A stretch of DNA of 64,000 bases from Paenibacillus antri (GTDB lineage: Bacteria; Bacillota; Bacilli; Paenibacillales; YIM-B00363): assembly GCF_005765165.1 (NCBI RefSeq), contig NZ_VCIW01000001.1, positions 496,001-560,000 of the forward strand, given 5' to 3'. Of this stretch, positions 1-9,362 are shown piece by piece (positions within the stretch are counted from its first letter, which is position 1; each line of letters begins with the position of its first letter). Under the pieces are notes generated by a model. It was not told the DNA's origin, made no database searches, and saw nothing but the letters and a program-made list of their open reading frames with translations. A program made the position numbers and the translations under genes.

Positions 1-427
1 CATTCTCATCGATAAGCCGGCGCATCTTCTTGGCATCGCATACCATAATGGACTCAGTTTCCTCACCTTTGACTGAAGAGCTGAAAATAAGTTCATTGCA
101 GTACGCTAAGCCGCACAGCCTACCGATGCCCCTAAACCCTTTATCTTCACCGATTTTCTTATCGGAGTCAGCGATATTTCCCAGAGTTTCTTGAAAAGAA
201 GCGGCAGGAATCCCTGTAGCATTATCCTCAATGATGATTGTTCGCTTGTCACGATCTAACCATATTTTAATGGTACCTTCATCATGTTTAAGAAGCCCTT
301 CTTTAACGGCTTTATCGATCTGATCACAAGCATTCTGAATATATTCGCGGTAGATCACCTTGGAGTCTTGGTACATTCCTGTTGTTAGATTCTCAAGAAT
401 GTTTGCGCCAAAAATATAGTCTGCCAT
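1..427 (-). CDS. GHKL (Hsp90-like) ATPase, C-terminus beyond window
   Basis: About 142 N-terminal residues are visible; the gene runs off the left edge. The start MADYIFGANIL at 427 follows an AGGTGA box. Three GHKL (Bergerat) ATP-site motifs are visible: a helix with E..QNACDQID, the DNATGI loop (DxGxG-like), and the glycine lid KGFRGIGRL. This order and spacing fit the N-terminal ATPase domain of Hsp90/MutL/gyrase-type proteins. The gene starts 17 bases after the HerA-like gene stops, so it is the third gene of a NurA-HerA-GHKL operon. Its role is inferred from context: ATP-driven clamp or sensor partner of a DNA translocase and nuclease, possibly in phage defence. The C-terminal domain that would define the family is not in the window. 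Confidence 0.85.
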   Translation of the reverse strand, partial: MADYIFGANILENLTTGMYQDSKVIYREYIQNACDQIDKAVKEGLLKHDEGTIKIWLDRDKRTIIIEDNATGIPAASFQETLGNIADSDKKIGEDKGFRGIGRLCGLAYCNELIFSSSVKGEETESIMVCDAKKMRRLIDEN

Positions 428-444
428 GTCTATATATCACCTAC

Positions 445-2151
445 TTACTTGAACTGTTTGTAAACGGGTTTTGGAAAATGTATCTTCAAAAGGGAACGGA
501 AGATGGGGTTCTGAACTAGATAATCACCCTGCTTAAAACGTGTTAACATATTTTGGTATGTGCTAGGAAGGCTTCTATAATCAGCGGTCGATGTTTCAAT
601 AGAGTTGGTCCTTCCATAAGCATGCGTTGCACAGTTGCCTGTTACACGCGGATGAATTGCAGAACGGAACTGCTCCGCCGCGAAAAGGACAACCCCTAAT
701 GAACGACCGCGCTCAGTGATATCGAGGATTTCACGGAGGATAGGTGACGACTTCGGTATCTCCTTTGACGCATACTTGTTGAGCTCATCAATGAAAATAA
801 CAATACGTGTCGGCGGCTCAACTCCAGACTCGGCATCGTATTCGCCTAACTTTAAGTTATAGATGGTCCGTACAGCGTCACCGAAGACAAACGCCTGCTT
901 GTCTTCAGGTAGCTTGGCAATGTCAATTACATATACCTCGTTTTCCCGTATTTTCTTCAGCTCGTCGGCCAAGCGACATTCGTGCTTGCTTGGATCAGTG
1001 CGATTAGCAAACATATCGTCGTTCTTGGTAGCCTTATTAATGATGCGCTTGAACTTTCTCCAACTTAGTACAGAAATTTCATTGGAAACTCGTTGCTGGG
1101 AACCTCGCCCCGCGGGTTGGGAACGCTGAGACAGTTCATCGACTTTTTCCCTAAACTCAGTCCACGTATCAATATTGCCAAAATCCGGGTCAGTCTCGTC
1201 GATGATTTTGCTAATGATTGCTTCCATGGTCTGCTGAGGATCGTCAATATCAGCGAAGAGCATCTCTAGGCTCTCCTTATCGTCCTCATACGTGTACTTA
1301 AACTTTTGTAATTGCTCGTCTTCTATATACGCCTTCACATCTTCTGGAGACAGATATGTACTTTGCTTCGCCGACGCATTACTCGCGAAGGGGATATAAT
1401 ACTTCACATTTTTGAAAGGATCAGTAGACAACCCTAATGATTCGTATTCCTCGAAAATACGCTTCTCTTCGCCGGGTGCAACAGTTGAAAAGTCGTTCGG
1501 CCGGTCTATAGCCATTAAATCTCTTCCCTTAACATTGAATATGACAAAAGCAACGCTTTCGTTCATCTCGGCGTTAAGATACTGATCTTGTATGGCTTTC
1601 ATTAGGAACATCGCATAAGAGGTCTTTGCGGCAAGCCCTGAGATACCTGATATATTGAGGTGTGCACCCTCCGGTCCCAAAATGAACTTCGAATTCAGAT
1701 ATACAGGGAGGGTAACCTCTTCCGTGGTACCTTCATACATCGTGAGAGACCCGCAGACAAGGGGATTTTCAATACGATCAAGTCCAAGTGCCATCGTAAT
1801 TTCATCGGCTGTAGCAAGGTATACCTTGGCGTTATTATGGACTGGAGTGTATAGGTTTCTGTTATTAAAGGAAACCTTGGCTTTAGCATAGTTCATACCA
1901 ACACGTAGGGTCGGCTCATCGATAGTTACATCACCGAAGTCACTAGAGATAAAGTTTGTCAAAAAACTCTGTGCATCAGTGATGTGTGAGATGTTCTCAA
2001 TAACGCCAAAAGTATAGGAGCCTTCGATATGTTCTACTTTCACGATATCGAAAGCATGAAGTTTCAAGTCCGAGTTTGTCCAGAAATTAAACTCATCCAT
2101 AGTTGTGGGACTTTTTTCGGTCGCTAGAACGCGACCAATCAATTTACTCAT
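445..2151 (-). CDS. HerA/FtsK-like DNA translocase ATPase (DUF87 type)
   Basis: A 568-residue P-loop ATPase. An N-terminal beta-rich HAS-barrel-like region (about 1-150) is followed by a Walker A loop GISGLAAKTS (169-178), and further on a Walker B strand IVIFIDELNKYA. After it comes ERGRSLGVVLFAAEQ and the HerA-like segment HPRVTGNCATHAYGR, typical of HerA hexameric translocases. The start has an AAGGAGAAG box that overlaps the stop region of the upstream NurA-like gene, so translation is probably coupled. HerA proteins pump DNA and usually feed a nuclease; here the likely partner is the preceding gene. HerA pairs with Sir2 or DUF4297 are known antiphage systems; pairing with NurA and a GHKL protein in a bacterium is less familiar. 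Family assignment is strong, cellular role inferred. Confidence 0.85.
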   Translation of the reverse strand: MSKLIGRVLATEKSPTTMDEFNFWTNSDLKLHAFDIVKVEHIEGSYTFGVIENISHITDAQSFLTNFISSDFGDVTIDEPTLRVGMNYAKAKVSFNNRNLYTPVHNNAKVYLATADEITMALGLDRIENPLVCGSLTMYEGTTEEVTLPVYLNSKFILGPEGAHLNISGISGLAAKTSYAMFLMKAIQDQYLNAEMNESVAFVIFNVKGRDLMAIDRPNDFSTVAPGEEKRIFEEYESLGLSTDPFKNVKYYIPFASNASAKQSTYLSPEDVKAYIEDEQLQKFKYTYEDDKESLEMLFADIDDPQQTMEAIISKIIDETDPDFGNIDTWTEFREKVDELSQRSQPAGRGSQQRVSNEISVLSWRKFKRIINKATKNDDMFANRTDPSKHECRLADELKKIRENEVYVIDIAKLPEDKQAFVFGDAVRTIYNLKLGEYDAESGVEPPTRIVIFIDELNKYASKEIPKSSPILREILDITERGRSLGVVLFAAEQFRSAIHPRVTGNCATHAYGRTNSIETSTADYRSLPSTYQNMLTRFKQGDYLVQNPIFRSLLKIHFPKPVYKQFK

Positions 2152-2166
2152 AAATTATTCTTCTCC

Positions 2167-3366
2167 TTAAAATAGATGCAAGAAACTCTCAGTACTAAGA
2201 TAACGCGATTTCACAAAAGACTCTGTCAAGTATATAGGGTATATGTGATTCGCCCACCGGAGGTCCGAGCCATAACATACAGGATTACGTTCATTTATGA
2301 GGTAAGCGCTTAGTGTGTCTACTAGTTCGCTGTCAATGCCCGCCTCAATTTCTTCACCCGTAACGAGAATTTTTTCGATCTTTAGTATCCCGTCGAACGG
2401 CGTTCTGGTCTGCTTTTTATCTCTTAGGCGGATGTACCACACAGCGAACTTGATATCGCCAAGCATCGGATTCTCGTACTCTGCCACTGGAGTGCGATGA
2501 TAGAGCGGCATATCCGCGATAAAACCAGGATTAGGTTTCCCATTAATATCCTCGCATACTTCTGGGTTGAAATTCTTTGACGCGCCTATTACCCAGTTAT
2601 AGTTATTCTTGAAAGTTTGGTATCTCTTCTTGTCGGTTTTATCGTCTTTTGTTGGTCGATACTCTAGCGACCCGTCCTTGACTAAGTAATTGTTATGATT
2701 AAGCTTTCCCTCGCGTACAAGCTCAGCAACAAATTCTTTCTCAGCTTCTATCATTCTATCCTGAACACAGGCAGTAGCACGATCCTCGAACTTCTTATCT
2801 TCATTTCTAGATGTTTTATACGGCAAAATGGTGGAAAACTCTATCCCCAGTTTCTTTAATTCTATACACTCGCTTAATTTTTTTGTCGTGGCAGGCCAAA
2901 AACCAGATTTTCCATCCGCATCAGCTACATCTGGCATAGATAAAACAAACTCACGCTTAAACTTGGCCGGAGCTACTTTCTTATCGACGCGACGGCAGCA
3001 ACCGACACCAATCTGTCCGGCAATCACAGGGTATATAACACTTCGGCCGCCAGATTGTCTGTATGCGATGTCATCCACCTTGAAAACCCTACGCGAACCG
3101 TCCAAGAAATAGCTAAGAATTTGATCATCCCGTGAGGCTAGCTTCTTGCACAGTCCTGACAGGTCGACGTAGGTCCTATGTTGAGTCGTTTCTGCTCTTC
3201 TTTTCCAGATAATCTCGCTATTTCCATAGTCGACTGACGGACGATCCGCATGATCAAGCCCATACTTATGACCCTTATAGCTCTTACCACCAGTAACTTC
3301 AGCAAGGATATTCATAACCTTGTCATGCTTTGGTTTAGAAAAATGTTCGTTGGTGCTACTCATCAT
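2167..3366 (-). CDS. NurA-like nuclease, partner of HerA
   Basis: About 399 residues. The start chosen is 3366 (MMSSTNEHF), because AAGGAGG lies seven bases upstream; the longer frame from 3423 has no ribosome site. NurA-type landmarks are seen by eye: an early strand ending in FLDGSRR (D89), a second acidic motif LVKDGSLEYR (D231), and a C-terminal HIYPIYLTESFVKSRYL that matches the histidine/proline motif of the RNase-H-like NurA fold. NurA is a DNA end-resecting nuclease loaded by HerA in archaea. The adjacency and coupling to a HerA-like ATPase support the call; overall similarity is low, so this is a motif-and-context assignment. First gene of the NurA-HerA-GHKL operon. Confidence 0.6.
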   Translation of the reverse strand: MMSSTNEHFSKPKHDKVMNILAEVTGGKSYKGHKYGLDHADRPSVDYGNSEIIWKRRAETTQHRTYVDLSGLCKKLASRDDQILSYFLDGSRRVFKVDDIAYRQSGGRSVIYPVIAGQIGVGCCRRVDKKVAPAKFKREFVLSMPDVADADGKSGFWPATTKKLSECIELKKLGIEFSTILPYKTSRNEDKKFEDRATACVQDRMIEAEKEFVAELVREGKLNHNNYLVKDGSLEYRPTKDDKTDKKRYQTFKNNYNWVIGASKNFNPEVCEDINGKPNPGFIADMPLYHRTPVAEYENPMLGDIKFAVWYIRLRDKKQTRTPFDGILKIEKILVTGEEIEAGIDSELVDTLSAYLINERNPVCYGSDLRWANHIYPIYLTESFVKSRYLSTESFLHLF

Positions 3367-4023
3367 TCCTTTGCCTCCTTGCTGACAGACCCTTCTGTTT
3401 CCTTGCTCACGTCTATTATCCATTTTTAATATACTTGCAATTTAGAATCTTTTAACGAAATGACCGGGGATCAATAATTAAAAGCCCAAGAGCATTCCTC
3501 CGTATTTAACTAAAGACTCTAACGGAGCTATTTATAATTACCTTGTTTAAAAACTTATCCGAAGGTTCCCTTGCTTAACCTCACACAAAATCCCAACTGT
3601 TCCCAGGCCTTTCACTCGTGACACCTAAAAAAAATTAATTAAATACCTTAATTATTATATTATCTTCAATGCCCATTGTTAAGAAACGATTTTCTGAAAA
3701 AATCTATTCCTCCGGTCCGTAGATTGTTGAATTAGGATGGAATTTTTTCACGATTAGTTACAAAAAATTTGATTAGTCCAAGCGCTATTATCAAAAACAC
3801 CAACTACTCGATACTCTCCGGAGCATTGTGTCCCTAATTTTCTGAGATAAATCACAAAAACCGTCCGCATTAACAAAGGCATCAGGCCTTAGTTTGTAGG
3901 ATACATGCTTTTCCATACTTCTAGTTCATAAGACCTTTAATTTATGTAATAATTTCTCCTCAAATCTAGCGGATCCCTCTATTTTGCATCATCCTTTTCA
4001 GATAAACCCAAATGGAACAAATA
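3367..4023. other. AT-rich intergenic gap, nothing recognised
   Basis: No credible reading frame, RNA or repeat was seen in this stretch. It must contain the promoter of the NurA-like gene. On the minus strand a TTGCAA followed 16 bases later by TAATAG is a possible but weak promoter just upstream. Confidence 0.5.
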
Positions 4024-4025
4024 AC

Positions 4026-4069
4026 AAAAAACCCCAGATTCACGATAATAGTGAATTCTAGAGGTTTTT
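4026..4069 (-). terminator. Rho-independent terminator after the radical SAM operon
   Basis: An inverted repeat pairs AAAAACCCCAGATTCAC with GTGAATTCTAGAGGTTTTT around the loop GATAATA. It lies about 30 bases beyond the stop of the radical SAM gene. On the minus strand the stem is followed by a T run, and it would act in both directions. Confidence 0.85.
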
Positions 4070-4098
4070 GACGATAAATTATCTAATTTGTAACATGA

Positions 4099-6075
4099 TT
4101 ATTCCCCTTGCCACGCTGCCGCAACTTCCATCTCACCTAATAATTGCTCATCATTATCACATTCCATACTACTTAATAGGGATTCATACTCACTATACAC
4201 CTTACGGAACGTTTGGGAAACGCGAGAGTCTGAGTAAATATTTACGGACTGACCATTTACTTTTGTATTAATACGTTGCATAAAACTTTCAACGCGGACG
4301 TAATCGCTTATATCCATTTTGCATTCGCCATGTTTGTTAATTAAGTCTTGTTTCAACATATCAAAAAACGGGAACAGCTTTCCGTTTAAATGTTGAAGAT
4401 CAAACCCTTTGCTAATAATATAGTCCTGGTATTGTTCAAATACCTGTGTAGAAGGGACAGGTGTGAATAACATGGGGATGACCGAACCAACTCGCTCGCT
4501 GGCATATAGAGCGGTATCATAGATCTCTTCCAGGTCTTCACCAGGCAGTCCAAACATAACAAAAGCATTTACATTCTGTCTCCGCGTGTCGAACCCGACT
4601 TCCTCCAAAGCTGCTAACAACGATTCAAAGCGATGTAAATTACTGTTCCACGATCGATTCCATCGGGCGTTGGTTTCCTTTTTTATTGTTTCAAGGGGCA
4701 AGTAGATCTTTTCGAATCCGGCTAATTTCATTAAATATACTATTTCTGGAACGCCAACCAGGTATAATCCCAGTGAACTGTCACTTTCATTTTCATATAC
4801 GATCTCATCCCTGCCGTTATCCTTTGGAACTTTACGTAAGATGACTTCTTCTCCGCCTATTTGCAGCTTTAGATACTCCTCGGGATTACTCTTGTCAATA
4901 ATCTCAACTGATCCCTGTGTAAGGTCCTCTTCCAAAGTTATAAATGAACGTTTCTGCATTGATTTTTGGTTTTTATAGTTTTCGTATATCCCTTCTGTAC
5001 CTGGCTGTTCCGGAGGCAAATCTGTATCTACCGATAGTGTAGCAAGTATCTGCCTATTCGATTTTAACTTAAGTAAAAAACGCTTATGGTCACTCAATGC
5101 TACTCCAATCTCAATTCCTTCCGGAGCATAAATCTTAATCCCGTATAACGACTTATCTGTAAGAACAGCTTTCAAAATACGCTTGAATTCTTTCATTTTC
5201 ATTAATAAATTATCTTCATAAAAGCAAAAAACTCGTGTCCCTTGAACAAATTTTTCTTTAATCTCCCGTATTACATCCTCAAAGTCTCGATTGCGTACTT
5301 TTGTTCCATCGTTAAGAATGTTAGACGCACAGTACGAGCAAATATGCGGACATCCACGGGATGTAGTTAATATTGTGTAGGGTGGGCGCTCGCCCTCTTC
5401 ATATAAGTCCGTCGCTAGTGCTAGGTTCGAGGCCCCTGGGATCTCATTTCGAACTACAAGATGCTGCGACATCAGATGCTCATCTGAGAGTTTTACATAG
5501 TCTCCTTTAATTACAAGTGCTTCAATTCCAAGCTTAGAGCCAGCATGCCCAGGTGCCAAAGTAGGATAAATGCCCCCTACCCTAATTTTTGCTTGGGGAA
5601 ATACTTCCAGAGCAAGTTTAATTACATCACGAGTACTTTCCCACCAATAAGTCATAATTGAAGTTACCCAAAATTCAATAACTTCGTACTCTTTATATTT
5701 TATCTCTTCTTTAAGCTCGAATAACTGGTTTTCTAACGTTCCAATCGGACAACCAAACTCATATTTCCATTTCTCATTTGGTTTCAACTTATAACCAAAT
5801 CTATCAGGAACGTACTCCTTGTTTGTACCTAAGACTACGACACTTTTCTTTTGCTTTCTTACTGCATCAAAACTTTCAAATTCTGTTACACTTTCAATGA
5901 CGCCACTTTCTTTCCCGTATGGATTTAAGCAATCAAATAATTTTAAATCATATAAATTGCTTTCGCGCAGCCAAGTCGCAATCTTTAATAAGCCGTGAGG
6001 CATACTCCACCTAGCCCAGTATTGCGTGTCGTATATTGGTGGGTTAACTAATATCGCAAGTTTACGGCGTTCCAT
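4099..6075 (-). CDS. B12-binding-type radical SAM enzyme
   Basis: 658 residues. The N-terminal 200 residues resemble the Rossmann-like cobalamin-binding domain of B12-dependent radical SAM enzymes (start LAILVNPP, later VGGIYPTLAPGH). The radical SAM cluster motif is GCPHICSYC with C242, C246 and C249, followed by a DFEDVIREI helix and FYEDNLL strand. About 120 residues (roughly 320-445) interrupt the barrel before it resumes with GFEKIYLPLET and VMFGLPGED. Such enzymes methylate or rearrange unactivated carbons, or do other radical chemistry; the substrate is unknown. It is the last gene of a five-gene operon, four bases after its cysteine-less paralogue, and is followed by a strong terminator. 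Context suggests nucleic-acid or nucleotide modification, which is inference. Confidence 0.85.
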   Translation of the reverse strand: MERRKLAILVNPPIYDTQYWARWSMPHGLLKIATWLRESNLYDLKLFDCLNPYGKESGVIESVTEFESFDAVRKQKKSVVVLGTNKEYVPDRFGYKLKPNEKWKYEFGCPIGTLENQLFELKEEIKYKEYEVIEFWVTSIMTYWWESTRDVIKLALEVFPQAKIRVGGIYPTLAPGHAGSKLGIEALVIKGDYVKLSDEHLMSQHLVVRNEIPGASNLALATDLYEEGERPPYTILTTSRGCPHICSYCASNILNDGTKVRNRDFEDVIREIKEKFVQGTRVFCFYEDNLLMKMKEFKRILKAVLTDKSLYGIKIYAPEGIEIGVALSDHKRFLLKLKSNRQILATLSVDTDLPPEQPGTEGIYENYKNQKSMQKRSFITLEEDLTQGSVEIIDKSNPEEYLKLQIGGEEVILRKVPKDNGRDEIVYENESDSSLGLYLVGVPEIVYLMKLAGFEKIYLPLETIKKETNARWNRSWNSNLHRFESLLAALEEVGFDTRRQNVNAFVMFGLPGEDLEEIYDTALYASERVGSVIPMLFTPVPSTQVFEQYQDYIISKGFDLQHLNGKLFPFFDMLKQDLINKHGECKMDISDYVRVESFMQRINTKVNGQSVNIYSDSRVSQTFRKVYSEYESLLSSMECDNDEQLLGEMEVAAAWQGE

Positions 6076-6079
6076 AACA

Positions 6080-7375
6080 TCAACCCTTTTTCCCTAAACT
6101 TCTCTTTAAAGCAATAGAACAGTAATGATCATCAAAAAAATTAAATGATTGACCCAATCTCTTCTCATTCAGAAAGCTTGTATGCTGGTAAAACTCCTTG
6201 TACTCTTCCCTGGAAATTCCGTTTTTCTCCGATAACGGAAAAACATGAGGTGAAAGTAGGTCAAGCTTACCGGCTTTGGAGTATGATTTATATTCATCCG
6301 TATTAAAGGATGGCGTATAAGGCTTAGGTATAAGCGAACCACAAAGTTGTAACAGCTGAAAACTATGACGGAACATTGTCTCTAAGTCATCATCTTGTGT
6401 ACCGATCATCAGAAAACCAGCTAGGTTCCCAGAACTAATTTTATACCTTTTTAATTCTCTATATACCCTTAGGTAATGATCAATTGCGAGATCATTACCT
6501 TCTTTTTCATACTCCAGAAAGAATGAACGAAATCCTGCTTCGTACATGTCTTGAAAGATCCCCGGTGGAGCATCTTTAATCTCAACTCCACACAATCCGT
6601 AAAGGGACAGTTGTATTTCTTGTTTCTTGAGTTCCCTAATAAATTCTTTCAGTATTTCACCATTATTTACGAATAGGTTGCCCTCAAAAATAACCACATC
6701 TTTTATATTATTCCGTTTCAATACGTTTACTTGTTCCAAAAGCCCAGGAACTGGGTCCAAGGAAAACTTTACCCCCCCAAACTGGGGGAGTTTTTCTGAA
6801 TTCAATTTTCTAGTGATTGCCTTGTAGTATATCTCAAAATCCGGCAAACAAGATTTCAAATCAATGAAATCCGTAACCAAGAATGTGGCCCCAATTCTTT
6901 GAGCATGCTCGGTTTCTATCGCCGCATATGGACCAATAATGGAAATCTTCACCCCAGGAATCAGGGTTTTTAAATAAGGGATCAGCGTTCGTAACGTTTC
7001 GTACCAATATGAGGTAAGGGTATTTATAACAATATGATCGGGTTCCCATTCTTTAAGAACGAGACGAAGGTTCTTAGACGCTTCATCCATAGGCATCCCA
7101 TATGTGCGTGCCTTATATGAGGTGTTATCAATTATTTTTTGCTTTGCTAAATCTCTGACAGCCACACGCCCAGACTCCGTTGGGAGCATAAAATCAAGTA
7201 GTTGAACATCGCAATGCATTTGGTCTAATAGTGTACTTAACATAAGGAGGGTTGTTGGTTGGTTCCAACGTACCCATGCATATCTAACCTCTTGTACAGG
7301 AGGATTTATAAGTAATACCTTCGTGTTTGAAATAAATTCCTTTAGCCACTGGTTTGCTTGTATACAAATGCCCAT
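6080..7375 (-). CDS. Radical-SAM-like paralogue lacking the iron-sulfur cysteines
   Basis: 431 residues, clearly homologous to the next gene. Both have an N-terminal INPP motif, a T.YW.ETxRxxI helix, an IIGPY/VGGIY strand, an FEGNLFV/FYEDNLL strand, a GFRSFFLEYE/GFEKIYLPLE strand and SLIPKPYTPSFNT/SVIPMLFTPVPST. Where the true enzyme has its CxxxCxxC loop, this protein reads GGVKFSLDPVPG and has no cysteines, so it cannot bind the catalytic cluster. It is therefore probably a non-catalytic subunit, substrate carrier or regulator that pairs with the intact enzyme. Gaps of 13 and 4 bases to its neighbours place it inside one transcript. Exact role unknown. Confidence 0.75.
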   Translation of the reverse strand: MGICIQANQWLKEFISNTKVLLINPPVQEVRYAWVRWNQPTTLLMLSTLLDQMHCDVQLLDFMLPTESGRVAVRDLAKQKIIDNTSYKARTYGMPMDEASKNLRLVLKEWEPDHIVINTLTSYWYETLRTLIPYLKTLIPGVKISIIGPYAAIETEHAQRIGATFLVTDFIDLKSCLPDFEIYYKAITRKLNSEKLPQFGGVKFSLDPVPGLLEQVNVLKRNNIKDVVIFEGNLFVNNGEILKEFIRELKKQEIQLSLYGLCGVEIKDAPPGIFQDMYEAGFRSFFLEYEKEGNDLAIDHYLRVYRELKRYKISSGNLAGFLMIGTQDDDLETMFRHSFQLLQLCGSLIPKPYTPSFNTDEYKSYSKAGKLDLLSPHVFPLSEKNGISREEYKEFYQHTSFLNEKRLGQSFNFFDDHYCSIALKRSLGKKG

Positions 7376-7388
7376 TTTTCGTCCCCTG

Positions 7389-9362
7389 CTAAATTTTGTT
7401 AGTTACAAGTTTGATGTAAACCTCCATTTGGTCTTGCGGGAGGTTAGAAGCAACTGTTGCCAAGCAATGCTTGATGAACCCCGCATCTCCCATTGTGCTT
7501 CGAATCGGATGATCCCAATTTAAGTAGATTTTATTCTGACTTGGATTCACCTCACAAAATGCTTTCACATGCTTCCCCTGTTTGTAGATAATCTCGAAAT
7601 CTTCTCCACCAATTGAAATATTACGTTTCCAGATATCAGCACGTTTATTTAACTTTAATGTCTTGGACACATAATCAATTTGATAATCACCTGTTACTTC
7701 TTCCTCAACTGAAACAGTAAAGGATGCTAGTTTCCCTTCGGCTTTAAAAGGTGCCGCAGGGGCCAACTGAAGCTCATACGTCAAGCTTCCTTTGTAAAAG
7801 TGGTCCATCACCTCAGGATCCTCAAAAGAGAGTTCCATTATGCCGGCACTAGCTTCAATAATTGCATTACGTTGAGCTTCATGACGTTTTATAAAATTCG
7901 TCATACTGGCGTTAATATCACTTCGGTTTATAATAGCATCAATCAACTGTTTTAGTGGGCCCTCTAATCTTTCCGGATTGTCACCGATCAACAGTTGCTT
8001 TAACCGATTATATTGCTTGCTTTCCTTATAAAACCCATCACGCCCGGGGTTTATATCATGAATTGCATCAATACCTTTTGTGATATTAATTTCACCTGAT
8101 ATTTGGGATAAGGCAACTTTAGATGAGCCCGTAAGTAATTGGTCGAGTCCAAGGAATGTGGGGTCCCCTATTGCCACCCCTTTTACTCGGATCAATATCC
8201 CACGGCATTCAGCAGGAAAAATAGTTGTCGATTGACCAATTAAAAATCCTTTTGCCTCAAAATCGTCATTAGTAAACCGTAATATTTTTATTAGGTCAGC
8301 ATCTGTATTTTCATCTAGCTGCCGTTCCGGTTCTATTACTTTACGATGCAGATTTTCAGTTAAACCACCATTAATGGAGTATGAGATAGTTATGGGGTAA
8401 TCTAAGTTCTCCCCGTCCATCTCAGCCCGGATAAAATCGCGAACTCCCTCAGGAATGTTATTGTGGAGATTTGCCTTTATTGGGATAATACGACTAAGAT
8501 TCCAAAGGAACTGTTCATCTCCGCCAAAACTCTCAATATTCCTAGCCCGTTTTTTCGCAGGTTTAGAGAGGTCCCTCACAACAAAATCTTTTAGCTCTTT
8601 TAATGTTATTCTTGTGTAAGAGCCTTGCTGTTCCGACGGCTCAACTACTCGAATGGTAGTCGTGCAAAAATTATCAATATCTTCAAGGCTACGATTAGAT
8701 TCAAGCGAGAATAAAGCTTTAAAGTTTATCGTCGCAACAAGCTCAATTTCAGAAGCTCTTAAGGTGTACGCTACCTGTGCGTAATTTAGAGATTTCTGAG
8801 TCGTAACAACACCATGCTCTTGAATATCAAAAGCAACTGGCTCACCGTTTTCATTCGTTATACTAATAACTTCAATACGTTCCAATAATTCACGCCCAAG
8901 ACCACCTGGAACAATAACTCCCAGATCTAACCTTCTTTGACCATTGGCTTCCCAATGAAACACATGTTGCGAGATTGACCCTTTCTTTGTTCTAACTTCT
9001 ACTTCATCACAGTATCTAGCAGGAGCGAGAAAACCAATTCCTTTACCACCAATCCGAGGCCTTTGCTTTCTCGAAGTATACTCATCCTTTTGGGAGCTTT
9101 TTCCGATCCTAATATAATCCCTTACGAATTCTATAGGGTCCATCCCACAGCCATCGTCTGATATGGTCAACAAGCGATAATTCTCGATAAAATCTAAATG
9201 AACGCTATCAGCATCTGCATCATAAGCATTTGATACCATTTCTTTGACGGCCTTTACGAAAGGTTGATATACACCAGATAACTCTCGTAATACTACAGGG
9301 CTAATGCCGCCGAATCGCAAGTTAGAATGTGCGGGCTTCAAATCAGTTTCAAAAGTGCTCAC
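7389..9362 (-). CDS. GHKL (Hsp90/MORC-like) ATPase
   Basis: 657 residues. The GHKL ATP site is complete: E41 and N45 in KEMVSNAYDADAD, the DDGCGM loop around residues 69-74, and the lid GGKGIGFLAPA from 105. The remaining 450 residues form a large C-terminal part without a motif that I can name. The GTG start (9362) has GGAGGAG seven bases upstream and lies inside the end of the beta-propeller gene (14-base overlap), so the two are translationally coupled. Related ATPases act as ATP-gated DNA clamps or chaperone-like switches. In this operon it is the likely motor or switch; a defence role is inferred from the company it keeps. Confidence 0.85.
   Translation of the reverse strand: MSTFETDLKPAHSNLRFGGISPVVLRELSGVYQPFVKAVKEMVSNAYDADADSVHLDFIENYRLLTISDDGCGMDPIEFVRDYIRIGKSSQKDEYTSRKQRPRIGGKGIGFLAPARYCDEVEVRTKKGSISQHVFHWEANGQRRLDLGVIVPGGLGRELLERIEVISITNENGEPVAFDIQEHGVVTTQKSLNYAQVAYTLRASEIELVATINFKALFSLESNRSLEDIDNFCTTTIRVVEPSEQQGSYTRITLKELKDFVVRDLSKPAKKRARNIESFGGDEQFLWNLSRIIPIKANLHNNIPEGVRDFIRAEMDGENLDYPITISYSINGGLTENLHRKVIEPERQLDENTDADLIKILRFTNDDFEAKGFLIGQSTTIFPAECRGILIRVKGVAIGDPTFLGLDQLLTGSSKVALSQISGEINITKGIDAIHDINPGRDGFYKESKQYNRLKQLLIGDNPERLEGPLKQLIDAIINRSDINASMTNFIKRHEAQRNAIIEASAGIMELSFEDPEVMDHFYKGSLTYELQLAPAAPFKAEGKLASFTVSVEEEVTGDYQIDYVSKTLKLNKRADIWKRNISIGGEDFEIIYKQGKHVKAFCEVNPSQNKIYLNWDHPIRSTMGDAGFIKHCLATVASNLPQDQMEVYIKLVTNKI

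Noticed and set aside
3367-3423. N-terminal extension of the NurA-like gene (start at 3423)
   Set aside because: No ribosome binding site precedes it, whereas AAGGAGG lies at the right distance before 3366.
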